Assembly: GCA_963744345.1 (NCBI GenBank)
Contig: CAVUTD010000019.1
Coordinates: 186,001 to 250,000 of the forward strand
DNA from: DASTFP01 sp963744345
GTDB taxonomy: Bacteria > Verrucomicrobiota > Verrucomicrobiia > Chthoniobacterales > Terrimicrobiaceae
Direction of reading: 5' to 3'
Length of the DNA: 64,000 nucleotides
Part shown: piece by piece, positions 26,959 through 35,944 of the stretch
Numbering within the stretch: position 1 is the stretch's first letter
Layout: every line of letters starts with the position of its first letter
Program-made: the position numbers and the translations under genes
Notes under the pieces: generated by a model
The model's input: the letters and a program-made list of their open reading frames with translations, nothing else
Databases searched by the model: none
Told to the model about the DNA's origin: nothing

Positions 26959-28350
26959 TCAGTTTTCGGCGGTCTGCTCCTCTTTTTTGTCTTCGGATTT
27001 TTGGGGCACGTTGGCGCGCAAGATGTTCATGAGAATTCCGCCGACATCCTGGCCCACTTTGACTCCAATAAGCTTATCGAAAAGGTCAGTTTTCGGATTA
27101 TCAACCCTGCCGGTTACCGTAAAAGCGACCTGGCGATAGTTAGGGTCCTCCGAATCAACAAGGTTCTGCCCCAGCACTCCCTTGAGCTGATTTTGAAGTT
27201 TCACATTGAAGAGCAATCTCGCATCGAGATTCATTTTCCCATTGAAACGAACAGGTCCCGTTCCAACCAGGATGAGGTTGTTCGATTTCAAGATAATGTT
27301 CTCCACTTGCACGCGCTCTCCACCGATCGTCAGGTCAACTCTCGCATCGCTGAGCTCCAGGAGTTGAAGCTCGTCGATTTGGAGCAATTCCCCCAGTTTG
27401 ACCAGAAATTCCATGGGTTTGAGTTTCGCGGAGACCAATTGCACGTGGCCCTCTCCGGAAATTGAACGGCTATCCCTCGGATCGCCCGTGAGATTAATTG
27501 AACCTTGCAGCGAGCCTTCGGTTTTTCCAGGCTCCACTTGGGCCTCTTCAGCGAGCTTGCGTAAGAGAACGCCGGTGAGCTGCATGCCGAGAAAGAACTC
27601 TGGCTGCTCGTTCGTCTCAACGCGGTACTTGCCCGCGAGCTTCCCTCCTGCGAGCGAACCTTGAATGTCTGGTAGATCGAGCACCCTTCCGTCCCAGGTA
27701 AACGAGCCGCCAACTTTGCGTGGCTTGAGAGAGTTGAACAAATCCGTCCTCCCGACTTCGAAAATGCCGGCAACTGCGTTATCGGATGCAATCTGGCCGC
27801 TGATATTCACGCGCTCGAGCGTGACAATCGCGCGGTTCTTGGCATTGAGAAAAACAGCGTTTCCGCTGCGAAGTTGAAAGCGCTGCAGTTCGGCTCGAAA
27901 GGAAGCTCCTCTTCCGGTCGCGACGGAACGGTCCTTAGCAGTTTCGGCAACTCGTGACCGGGGAGCCGGCAGCGGCATGAGCCAATCGCCGTTCTCGAGT
28001 TGGCGAATAATAAACTTTGGCTCAAAAAGGGTGCATTCTGTGATGGCAAAACGCCTGGCGAGAAGCGGGGTCAAGGCAAAGCGAACCCTGAGAGCCGCGG
28101 CTTCAACAAAATTGAGCTTCGGATCGATGGGATCGGGAATACTGATCCCGCGAAGGACAAGTCCGTGCCATGGAGTGTATACGGTGCTCCGAATGTTGAC
28201 CTCACTGCCAAGCGCTTGAATGGCCGCATTGCGGATGCGCTGTTGAACGCCGCTCGATTGGAGGTAGAGGTTGATGCAAAGAAGCACCAGTGCCGCGGCC
28301 ACGATGAGGCCGGACACAAGAAGAAGAATTCGCTTGGCAAAAAGGGGCAC
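26959..28350 (-). CDS. AsmA-like envelope protein
   Basis: 463 residues: an N-terminal membrane anchor (ILLLVSGLIVAAALVLLCIN), then a long periplasmic part rich in beta strands. The early ITECTLFEPKFIIRQLENGDW and the C-terminal pattern (EGSLQGSINLTGDPRDSRSI, LKPMEFLVKLGELLQIDELQ, FNGKMNLDARLLFNVKLQNQ, VTGRVDNPKTDLFDKLIG) match the AsmA/TamB-like C-terminal region that forms a lipid-carrying groove in larger relatives. Charged tail (KSEDKKEEQTAEN). Likely involved in outer-membrane lipid homeostasis, by family inference. First gene of the operon with rsmD and waaA; divergent from the lipid kinase gene 36 bp away, so the promoters overlap. Confidence 0.7.
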   Translation of the reverse strand: MPLFAKRILLLVSGLIVAAALVLLCINLYLQSSGVQQRIRNAAIQALGSEVNIRSTVYTPWHGLVLRGISIPDPIDPKLNFVEAAALRVRFALTPLLARRFAITECTLFEPKFIIRQLENGDWLMPLPAPRSRVAETAKDRSVATGRGASFRAELQRFQLRSGNAVFLNAKNRAIVTLERVNISGQIASDNAVAGIFEVGRTDLFNSLKPRKVGGSFTWDGRVLDLPDIQGSLAGGKLAGKYRVETNEQPEFFLGMQLTGVLLRKLAEEAQVEPGKTEGSLQGSINLTGDPRDSRSISGEGHVQLVSAKLKPMEFLVKLGELLQIDELQLLELSDARVDLTIGGERVQVENIILKSNNLILVGTGPVRFNGKMNLDARLLFNVKLQNQLKGVLGQNLVDSEDPNYRQVAFTVTGRVDNPKTDLFDKLIGVKVGQDVGGILMNILRANVPQKSEDKKEEQTAEN

Positions 28351-28386
28351 GCGGGGAAGCTACGAAACTTTTCCGGAATGTGAAGC

Positions 28387-29286
28387 GTGAACAGAAATCC
28401 GAAAATTCTCGTCATTTTGAACCCTGCTGCCCGCGGTGAGCGCGCGAAGGCCCTGCGCGACAGGATCGCCTCCCTCTCGCATCAGGTCGTCGTGCGAAGT
28501 ACCGGCTCCCCCGGTGAAGCAGGGGCGCTGGCTGAGCGGGCTGTTGCACAAGGATACGGGACGATCGTGGCTGCGGGCGGCGACGGGACAATTAATGAAG
28601 TGGTCAATGGAATGGGCGGCTCGCACGTCACCTTCGGGATTTTGCCTGTGGGCACCATGAATGTTTTCGCAACGGAGTTGGGCATTCCGCAAAACAATCT
28701 TGTGAAGGCCTGGCAGGTGATCAAACAAGGCTGTATACGTCAGGTTGATCTCCCCAGGGCCAATCAGGAATACTTCGTTCAGCTTGCCGGAGTAGGCCTT
28801 GATGCGGAGGTCGTGCGCCAGACAACGCCGGATTCCAAGAAAGCGCTCGGGCCGATGAGCTACTTGCTCACGCTCGCCCAGGTGGCGGCGCGACAGCCGC
28901 CCAAGATCCGCATTGAACCGGTGGATGGAACTGCGCGGGAGGGCAGCTTCGTGCTCGTGGGAAATGGCCGGTTGTACGGAGGTCCCTTTGTGCTCTTCAA
29001 GAATGCGAGACTCGACGATGGACTGCTCGACGTTCTGGTGTTTCAGAATCAGAGTCATTGGGATTTAATCCGCTACTTTCAAGCGATTGTCTTCGGCAAC
29101 CACCCGGCTCTTCCTGATGTGGAGTATTTTCAAAGTCGCGCTCTGCGACTTACGAGTCGCGAGCCGGTGCCCGTGGAGATTGATGGAGAATTAAGCGGCA
29201 CTTTGCCATACGAATTTGGTTTTTCAATTGGCAAACTCAACGTTCTTGTCCCTCGTACGTTGGACACTCGAAGCAAATCTGGATAG
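28387..29286 (+). CDS. Diacylglycerol/lipid kinase family protein
   Basis: 299 residues from a GTG start. The DAGK catalytic domain is evident: ILVILNPAARGERAKALRD (phosphate-binding), IVAAGGDGTINEVVNG (GGDGT motif), FGILPVGTMNVFATELGIP, and the C-terminal lobe VPVEIDGELSGTLPYEF. Phosphorylates diacylglycerol or a related membrane lipid (YegS/DgkB type). Head-to-head with the AsmA-like gene and 9 bp before the rhomboid gene, so it forms a two-gene unit with it. Confidence 0.92.
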   Translation: MNRNPKILVILNPAARGERAKALRDRIASLSHQVVVRSTGSPGEAGALAERAVAQGYGTIVAAGGDGTINEVVNGMGGSHVTFGILPVGTMNVFATELGIPQNNLVKAWQVIKQGCIRQVDLPRANQEYFVQLAGVGLDAEVVRQTTPDSKKALGPMSYLLTLAQVAARQPPKIRIEPVDGTAREGSFVLVGNGRLYGGPFVLFKNARLDDGLLDVLVFQNQSHWDLIRYFQAIVFGNHPALPDVEYFQSRALRLTSREPVPVEIDGELSGTLPYEFGFSIGKLNVLVPRTLDTRSKSG

Positions 29287-29295
29287 CGTTTAGCG

Positions 29296-29943
29296 ATGAT
29301 GGGAAAGCGGTGGCGCGTGAGCGCAGTGGTCATTCTGATCGCAATCAACACGGGAATCTTCATTTATCAATGGCTAAATCCCGACGTTAAGGATCATTTG
29401 CAGGACTTCTACGGCTTGAGTGCTGCCGGGATGGAAGAAGGCAGATGGTGGCAGTTGATTACGCATGCATTCTTGCACGCAAACATCTGGCATTTGCTTT
29501 TCAATATGCTCGCACTCTGGTTTGCCGGTCAGATCGTCGAGCGAGTTATGGGCACCGCTCGATTTCTCGCGCTCTACATGGCGTCCGCTGTGGCGGGCGG
29601 CCTCGCCCAGATTTTTTTGCAAGGGGGCAATACTCTGCTTCTGGGCGCATCCGGGGCCGTTTGCGGAGTTATTCTCGCCTTCTCCACGATGTTTCCTGAG
29701 GCCGAAATTGTCCTGCTCCTATTTTTCGTCATCCCCTTGAAGTTTCGGGCAAAGTACCTCGGCTGGGCCTTGGTCGGATCTTCGATCATTCTTCTTCTTC
29801 TCGGATTCGAACCATGGATCGGACACGCCGCGCACCTCGGCGGGTGCGTGGCAGGATATCTTCTTGCCCGGCTTAACGGCTACGGCATTCCGAGCGCTCC
29901 GGAGCGTTTGCTCAGAAAATGGCTTTCATGGAACAGAATTTGA
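29296..29943 (+). CDS. Rhomboid family intramembrane serine protease
   Basis: 215 residues, six membrane segments. The expected elements are ANIWHLLFNMLALWFAGQIV (H-x3-N oxyanion motif in TM2), LLGASGAVCGVILAF (catalytic Ser in GASG, TM4), and HAAHLGGCVAGYLLA (catalytic His, TM6). Cleaves membrane proteins within the bilayer. C-terminus is short and basic. Translated just after the lipid kinase. Confidence 0.92.
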   Translation: MMGKRWRVSAVVILIAINTGIFIYQWLNPDVKDHLQDFYGLSAAGMEEGRWWQLITHAFLHANIWHLLFNMLALWFAGQIVERVMGTARFLALYMASAVAGGLAQIFLQGGNTLLLGASGAVCGVILAFSTMFPEAEIVLLLFFVIPLKFRAKYLGWALVGSSIILLLLGFEPWIGHAAHLGGCVAGYLLARLNGYGIPSAPERLLRKWLSWNRI

Positions 29944-30021
29944 AGGCCCACTTGGATCATCTGATCTCCAGGAACATCCTGCAATGCGGAAGGAGTCAGG
30001 CGATGCATGTGGACTACCATG

Positions 30022-30963
30022 TCATGCTGTCGAGTTCGCTACGTTGGCACCGGGACGCAGGCGTCGTATGATGAGCCCGGCGCCCCGCCACAGCCAATAA
30101 GGCACATTCACAAAGAAGATCCAAAGGAGCACTTCGTGGCTTTCGAAGTTGAGGCCCATAAGGAGGTCGATGGCGCGATGAAGGGCGATCGCGGCCAGAC
30201 CCATTGCAGCCGACCATCCGCGTCCCATCAATCCGAGAAAAAAGAAGAGTTCGATAAACAGGGCCGGTGCGAAGAAGATCTGCGCTAACTGGGGGTGTGC
30301 CGCAATAATATCGGGTAGCTTCTCCGCGATGGCTGGTTTGATGGGTTCAAGCGTGTTGTAATAATCGTTGGCTTGGGTCTTGACTATTTGAACGGACAGA
30401 TTCGGGGTGTCTAGAAGCCATTGGCCATGGCTGCGGTCGATTTTACTGATTGCCGTGGTCAGATAAGCGGCCGCTATCATCACCCGTGCGGCATGGATCA
30501 GACGCCGCTCACTTGGCGTATCCGTCCTCCAGAAAGCCATGGTTTGGCGGCCTTTTATGACCATGTCAATGAAGCTCATGCCCCACTGTGCGAGCATGAC
30601 GAGCGCAAGAAGCTGCGTACTATGTCCGATTGCACCCTGAGAGTTTCGAAGAGTTCCGAAGGACACGATTAGCGCTAGAAGATACGTTAACGCGAGAAGG
30701 TTGAAGCGACCGAGAGTGTAGGCGATCAGGCACGGGATCGAGAGTCCCTTGAGCATCGGCCAGAGCCCGGGCTCCGCGAGAAATGTGAAATCGATCAGGT
30801 GTCCCAAACCATTAGGAAACGGCATCGTGGCAAAAGGAATTCGATCGGGAAGCGTATCGTAGAAGTGAACGCTGCAAAGCAGTCGCATGAGAACCATTTC
30901 CCAAGCTGCGAAGGGGAGGACGATTTCGCGCATCCGCTGCAGGCTAGCGAGAAGTTGCTTCAT
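30022..30963 (-). CDS. Multispanning membrane protein (HTTM-like)
   Basis: 313 residues with about eight hydrophobic stretches. The middle section YLTTAISKIDRSHGQWLLDT and later APALFIELFFFLGLMGRGWS, IALHRAIDLLMGLNFESHEV, IFFVNVPYWLWRG resemble the HTTM/vitamin K-dependent carboxylase-like membrane fold, which has a conserved Lys in the 'SK' turn. No enzyme activity can be claimed. The ATG overlaps the stop of the upstream gene (30960-30963), so the pair is translationally coupled. Confidence 0.6.
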   Translation of the reverse strand: MKQLLASLQRMREIVLPFAAWEMVLMRLLCSVHFYDTLPDRIPFATMPFPNGLGHLIDFTFLAEPGLWPMLKGLSIPCLIAYTLGRFNLLALTYLLALIVSFGTLRNSQGAIGHSTQLLALVMLAQWGMSFIDMVIKGRQTMAFWRTDTPSERRLIHAARVMIAAAYLTTAISKIDRSHGQWLLDTPNLSVQIVKTQANDYYNTLEPIKPAIAEKLPDIIAAHPQLAQIFFAPALFIELFFFLGLMGRGWSAAMGLAAIALHRAIDLLMGLNFESHEVLLWIFFVNVPYWLWRGAGLIIRRLRPGANVANSTA

Positions 30964-31442
30964 CGGCCGGGCAGCTCAGCGACGACCCAAGGCTTTCTGA
31001 TCAAGCGATTCCCGCTGCGCTCCACAAGGACGCGATGAAGTCGGAGACCCTCCGAGATAAGCCTTGCTTTTTGATGCTCTTTGCAGTGCTCCATCAGATA
31101 CCGGAGTGTGTCCTCTCCAGCTTGCCTGATCTGGTCCGGCGTGGCGTCTTCAATATTACCTCCGCCGGTGATTTTCTTGAGCCGGCTGTTGAGCATTTTC
31201 TTCGTCCAGCTAGTGGAAAAACCAAAGAAGCGAACCTGGGGGATAGCTTCCCCTCGGGAAGTGCTCAGGTAGTAGTATTCAACCGAGGGGGTTAGGTCCG
31301 AATACATCGGATAATTCGAAAAGGGGTAGAACTCCTTTGTTGCCTGCATGAGCAACGCCAGAGCGAACACTCCAAAGAAGGGGATGCTGACTATCCTTCG
31401 AGACCAAGTCCGAAGCTGATCTATGGTCAAACCCGGCAACAT
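30960..31442 (-). CDS. Small membrane-anchored protein paired with HTTM-like gene
   Basis: 160 residues, one N-terminal membrane segment (IVSIPFFGVFALALLMQATK) followed by FYPFSNYPMYSDLTPSVEYYYL and a charged soluble tail. The 'FPFSNYPMYS' segment is common in small partners of HTTM-like proteins, as far as I recall. Function unknown. First gene of a two-gene unit with an overlapping stop/start. The likely promoter lies in the 95 bp before it (31443-31537). Confidence 0.55.
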   Translation of the reverse strand: MLPGLTIDQLRTWSRRIVSIPFFGVFALALLMQATKEFYPFSNYPMYSDLTPSVEYYYLSTSRGEAIPQVRFFGFSTSWTKKMLNSRLKKITGGGNIEDATPDQIRQAGEDTLRYLMEHCKEHQKARLISEGLRLHRVLVERSGNRLIRKPWVVAELPGR

Positions 31443-31537
31443 CGACTCAACGATACACAGCAGCCAGCTTCGCAGGGCAACTCAAAGGAGGCGCTGTCAC
31501 CGGAGTCCCGCCTGCCGTCCCAATGAGGTCTCAACTG

Positions 31538-32941
31538 CTACGCAACCTGGCGTAGCTGAATTGAATCATAGCGTTCGCCTCCGGTCACGATATCGGTGAG
31601 AACGACGAGCTGCGTGCCGAGCTGAATCAATCCGCGGTCCAGCAAGAGTTTTTCAGCTCCAGCAATCGTATGTTCGGGGTCCACCTCGAAAGGCATCACG
31701 ATCGGGATGGTTGCCCAATTTAGGGTCAGGCGTCGGGCGACTTCTTCGGTGGGTGTGAAGGCGTAAATCGGGGCCTTTTCGGGTCGGAATTGGCTGAAAT
31801 GGTCAGCCATGAAGCCGCGTCGGGTAAAGACAACAATCTTCGAATCCGGAAGAGAGTTCGCCAGGTCGACTGCTGATCGGACGGCCTTGTGGCGGATGCT
31901 TAGAGTCTCGGCTTCCCTGTGAAAACCCGCGCCGCCGGCTTGCTCAAAGCGACGCGCAACGCGATCGAAGATTTGGACGCATTCGATGGGATATTTGCCG
32001 ACAGTCGTTTCGCCGCTCAGCATGATCGCGTCAGCCTGTTCAAACACAGCATTGGCCACATCGGTGATCTCAGCGCGAGTCGGCAGGGGATTATCAATCA
32101 TCGACTCAAGCATGTGCGTAGCAACGATGACCTGCCTGCCTTTCTGGATGCATTGCATAACGATGCGCCGCTGGATGATCGGAAGCTCTTCCATTGGACA
32201 TTCGATGCCCAAGTCGCCCCGGGCCACCATGATCGCGTCGCATTTATCAATGATGTCGTCGAGAACGCTGACGGCGTGTTGGTCCTCGATCTTCGCGATA
32301 ACCCTCGCCTGACTGCCAAGTTCTCTGAGGACTCGCTTGAGGGCCTCTATATCCGCTGCTTGACGACAAAAGCTTAGAGCGACGTAGTCAACGCCAACGG
32401 AAACTCCCACTTTCACGTCGGCCAAATCTTTTTCGGTAAGGGGCGGCAGGTTCACTTTGACTCCGGGCAAATTAATGTGGCGCCTCGAACCAAGAACACC
32501 CTCGGTGAGGACCTCACAACGGATGCGGTGGAAGTCCTTTGACAAAACTTTCATGTGGATGACGCCGTTATCGACGAGCACGACATCTCCAACGGAAATG
32601 TCATTGACGAGCCCTTCATAGTTGACGTCCACGGAATGCACATCCTCGCTCTGTGAGCCGCGAACCGTGAGTTCGAAGATGTCGCCCGGCTTAAGATTGA
32701 GGTTTGTCTTCAACTCCCCGGTGCGGATAGCAGGACCCTGCGTATCCAACAGGATACCAGTGATGACGCCGAGTTCTGAGGATATGCTGCGGATATTCTT
32801 CACCACCGTGCGCACCCAATCGTGCGGAGCGTGGCTCATGTTAAGTCTAAAGATATTGGCGCCTGCCAGGATCAGAGCGCGAAGCTTTTCCGGCGAGTCA
32901 GTTGCGGGGCCGAGAGTGCAGATGATTTTGGTTTTTCGCAT
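31538..32941 (-). CDS. pyk: Pyruvate kinase
   Basis: 467 residues. RKTKIICTLGPATDSPEKL at the N-terminus, substrate-binding MVARGDLGIECPMEELP, catalytic VIAKIEDQHAVSVLDDII (Lys), and MLSGETTVGKYPIECV. Converts phosphoenolpyruvate and ADP to pyruvate and ATP, the last glycolytic step. C-terminal allosteric domain present (KIVVFTRRGFMADHFSQFRP). It lies 63 bp downstream of the polyamine permease gene potB, in the same orientation, and may be read from it or from its own promoter. Confidence 0.96.
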   Translation of the reverse strand: MRKTKIICTLGPATDSPEKLRALILAGANIFRLNMSHAPHDWVRTVVKNIRSISSELGVITGILLDTQGPAIRTGELKTNLNLKPGDIFELTVRGSQSEDVHSVDVNYEGLVNDISVGDVVLVDNGVIHMKVLSKDFHRIRCEVLTEGVLGSRRHINLPGVKVNLPPLTEKDLADVKVGVSVGVDYVALSFCRQAADIEALKRVLRELGSQARVIAKIEDQHAVSVLDDIIDKCDAIMVARGDLGIECPMEELPIIQRRIVMQCIQKGRQVIVATHMLESMIDNPLPTRAEITDVANAVFEQADAIMLSGETTVGKYPIECVQIFDRVARRFEQAGGAGFHREAETLSIRHKAVRSAVDLANSLPDSKIVVFTRRGFMADHFSQFRPEKAPIYAFTPTEEVARRLTLNWATIPIVMPFEVDPEHTIAGAEKLLLDRGLIQLGTQLVVLTDIVTGGERYDSIQLRQVA

Positions 32942-33004
32942 GGGGATGTTGGGGATCCGGCTTAGGCGCGCCGGTGTCGCGGCTGGGTGATGGGGGAAGA
33001 AAAT

Positions 33005-33886
33005 CTATTCGGGGCGCTGACGCCTTGTGAGCCAGAGCGAAACAAAGAAGATGATAAGCAGCAAACAGCCGAGGGCGGCGCCGAACGGCTGATTGCGGCC
33101 GGAAGTATATTGTTTGTAAATGACCTCCCCGATCGTAGGAGGGTCGCCTCCCCCCATCAGGTTTGTGATCGCGAACATCGCAATCGACGGCACAAAGACG
33201 AGGAGCGCGCCGGCGATAATGCCCGGCTTGGTCAGCGGGATGATGACTTGTGAGAAGGCGCGAAGAGGCCCTGCGCCAAGATCGTATGCAGCCTCAATGA
33301 TGGCATTATCCAAGCGCTCCACGCTCGTGTAGATAGGCAGTATCATGAAGGGTAAGTAATTGTAAACCAATCCCAAGACTGCCGCGAAAGGTGTGTAAAG
33401 AATCGTCACGGGTTCAGGGATGATCCTTGCGGAGACAAGAAAGGCGTTTACCAGACCCTCCTTGCTCAAGATCGTCATCCAAGCGTAGGTGCGAATGAGA
33501 AAGCTCGTCCAGAAAGGAATCATCACGAGCGTGAGGAGAAGATTGCGCAATCTCTCAGGCGAGCGCCCAATGTAGAAGGCTGCCGGGTAGCCGATGATGA
33601 CGCAGAGAATGGTTGTGAGAAGAGCGTACCAGATCGAGGTGAGAAAAACTTTAAGCCAAATCCAGTTGAAGGCTCGCAGGTAGTTGTCGAGCGTCCATGT
33701 AAAATGGACCGTTCCAAGACCTTTTTGCTCGCCGAAACTCAGCACGATGAGCATGGCCGTCGGCACCACGACGAAAAGCGCTAACCAGGCAAAGAGGGGC
33801 GCAATAGTGACCCAAGCCAACACACCGGCGGGCCGTTGGTCGGCAATTTTCGCATTCAGCGATGGGGGTGCTGCCCTCCCGGCCAT
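33005..33886 (-). CDS. potB: Polyamine-type ABC transporter permease PotB
   Basis: 293 residues, six membrane segments. FVVVPTAMLIVLSFGEQ at the first helix, WTSFLIRTYAWMTIL, and the EAA loop EAAYDLGAGPLRAFSQVIIP are typical for spermidine/putrescine (PotB) permeases. Its start is one base after the potD stop. Works with PotC as the channel of the importer. Confidence 0.9.
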   Translation of the reverse strand: MAGRAAPPSLNAKIADQRPAGVLAWVTIAPLFAWLALFVVVPTAMLIVLSFGEQKGLGTVHFTWTLDNYLRAFNWIWLKVFLTSIWYALLTTILCVIIGYPAAFYIGRSPERLRNLLLTLVMIPFWTSFLIRTYAWMTILSKEGLVNAFLVSARIIPEPVTILYTPFAAVLGLVYNYLPFMILPIYTSVERLDNAIIEAAYDLGAGPLRAFSQVIIPLTKPGIIAGALLVFVPSIAMFAITNLMGGGDPPTIGEVIYKQYTSGRNQPFGAALGCLLLIIFFVSLWLTRRQRPE

Positions 33887-33887
33887 G

Positions 33888-35019
33888 TCATTGCGCTTTC
33901 AGTGAAGTGACCAGTTCGTCGATCTTTGTGGCCTGTTCGCCAATGTCCTTGAAGGTCTGCATTTTTGAGAGCTCATCGGCCGTGGGGTAGCTGGCAGGAT
34001 TGCTGCGCTGCTCGGGGGTAAGAAGTTCGCGCGCAGCGGCGTTGGGGTTCAGATACGGGAAAGCTTCCGAAATTTTGGCGCTCATATCAGGGCGCAGGAC
34101 AAAGTTCATGAAAAGCTGCGCATTCGTCGGGTGCGCGGCTGCTTTGGGAATGGCGAGGTTATCCACAAACAGGTGCGCACCCTCTGCCGGCATCACCCAC
34201 TTAAATTTTTTGTTTTCGTTGAGGAGAATGGCGCCTTCCCCGCCCCAAACAACGCCGAGGGCAACATCTCCGTTAAGAAGGGAAGTCTTGGGGCTGTCGG
34301 AATCGAATACCTTAACGAGCGGCAGCCATTTCTCCAGCAGCGGTCTGACTTTGTTGAGGTTTTCCTCCGAAACTTCATTGATGGGAATACCAAGCGTGTC
34401 GAAACCCCAGCCAACGATCTCCCGCGCATCATCAAGAACGACGATGTTCTTCTTGAACTTGTCTTGGAAGACATCATTGAAGCTTTTGATTTCATCTTCG
34501 ACCAACTCGGTATTCACCACGATGCCGACGGTCCCCGCCATGTAAGGGATCGAGAACTTGTTGCCAGGATCGAAAGACATATTTCGAAACTCCGGGGCAA
34601 TGTTCTTCATATTCGGAATCGTCCCGTGATCGATCGGAGCAAGCAGGTTTTCCTTGATCAACCCCTCGACGACGTACTCGCTGGGTTGAATAAGGTCATA
34701 GCTTCCGCCACCCGCCAGAAGCTTTGCCAGCATCTCCTCGTTCGATGAATAATTTTCCACCGAAACTTTGATGCCGGTTTCTTCGGTGAAGGTATCGATG
34801 ATTTCCTGCGGGACGTACTCCGACCAGCAGAAGATATTGAGCGTTTTCTCCGGATCGGTAACCGGCTCGCCTGGGTTCTTCTGAGAAACAGGGCGCGCTG
34901 GTCGGCGAAGGGGTGGAAGAAGATTGACTCGATGTTGTCCCATCGGGCGGTCTTCCGCAGCCGCTTATCATTAGCGCCATCAGAACGGCGAAGATCAGGG
35001 AATGGCCGATTTCTTTCAT
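33888..35019 (-). CDS. potD: Polyamine-type ABC binding lipoprotein PotD, apparent frameshift
   Basis: The mature domain reads TLNIFCWSEYVPQEIIDTF, SYDLIQPSEYVVEGLIKENL, IPYMAGTVGIVVNTE and VWGGEGAILLNENK, a full PotD/PotF-like solute-binding protein. The frame of this domain has no export signal. Another frame, starting at the ATG at 35019 that overlaps the potC stop, encodes a lipoprotein signal (MKEIGHSLIFAVLMALMISG then CG) and a Ser/Pro-rich linker. A one-base shift near 34885-34930 would join the two into one lipoprotein of ~375 residues. Without it, a cytosolic product from the ATG at 34943 would be useless for transport. Gene order potC-potD-potB on the minus strand. Confidence 0.82.
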
Positions 35020-35855
35020 GGATTTCTGGAACGCGTCAGCAATTGACTGAACAGAACAAGGAGAATCGTGGCGATGACAAAAATCGTACTCAGGGCGTTA
35101 AGTTGCGGATTCAAACCCACCTTGGCCATTCCATAAACCTTCAGCGGAAGCGTCTGTGATGAAGGCCCTGAAGTGAAGACCGAGACAATGTACTCGTCCA
35201 AAGAGAGGGTGAAGGACATCAATGCACCCGAAATGATCGCCGGCATCAGGTAAGGGATGATGATCAGTCGAAACGCCTGGACAGGGGTCGCTCCCAAGTC
35301 CAGGGCGGCCTCTTCGAGGTAGGGATCCAAGCCTTGCAGTCGAGCCTGGACGCCGACCAGCACGAAGGGAAAGCAGAACGTGGTGTGCGCGATGATCAGC
35401 GTGGTATACCCAAGGGGAAGCTTGAGGAGATGGACGAATTCCACGAGGAGGCTTAGACCCAGAAGGACCTCCGGCATCACCATAGGAATAAAGATGAGAA
35501 GGCCGATGGTGCGCTGGAAGGGAAATCGGTAGCGGTAAAGCATCCAAGCGCCAAGGGTGCCGAGAAACGTTGCAAGAATCGTCGTTGCCGATGCGACGAT
35601 GAGACTGCTTTTGAACGCCGCGAGCAGGGTCGTGTTTTCCAGGATTGCTCCGTACCATTTCAGGGAGAATCCCTCCCAGCGGATATTGAGGCGCGAGCTG
35701 TTGAAGGAAAAGATGATGAGCAGGAAAATCGGAATGTAGAGGAATGCAAAGACAAGGAGCGTCCACGCCCCAAACAGTCGGCGTTGCATCTGCGCGCCAG
35801 GAGACTTCTTGAGAAACGTGCGCTGTGAAGGAGTCACAGCGGCGAGCGCTGCCAT
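35016..35855 (-). CDS. potC: Polyamine-type ABC transporter permease PotC
   Basis: 279 residues. Basic N-terminus (RTFLKKSPGAQMQRRLFG), six membrane segments, and the EAA loop EEAALDLGATPVQAFRLIIIP. FNSSRLNIRWEGFSLKWYG after the first helix is typical of PotC. First gene of the potCDB unit. The usual ATPase gene potA is not in the window. The oleD stop lies 90 bp upstream, same strand. Confidence 0.9.
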   Translation of the reverse strand: MAALAAVTPSQRTFLKKSPGAQMQRRLFGAWTLLVFAFLYIPIFLLIIFSFNSSRLNIRWEGFSLKWYGAILENTTLLAAFKSSLIVASATTILATFLGTLGAWMLYRYRFPFQRTIGLLIFIPMVMPEVLLGLSLLVEFVHLLKLPLGYTTLIIAHTTFCFPFVLVGVQARLQGLDPYLEEAALDLGATPVQAFRLIIIPYLMPAIISGALMSFTLSLDEYIVSVFTSGPSSQTLPLKVYGMAKVGLNPQLNALSTIFVIATILLVLFSQLLTRSRNP

Positions 35856-35944
35856 GTGGCTGCTTCTAGCTGATCTCCTCCAAACGTCCAGAGCTTGTCG
35901 ATAGTGGAAGCCAAACCTCTCGAGTTCTCTGCTGTGGTAAGATG

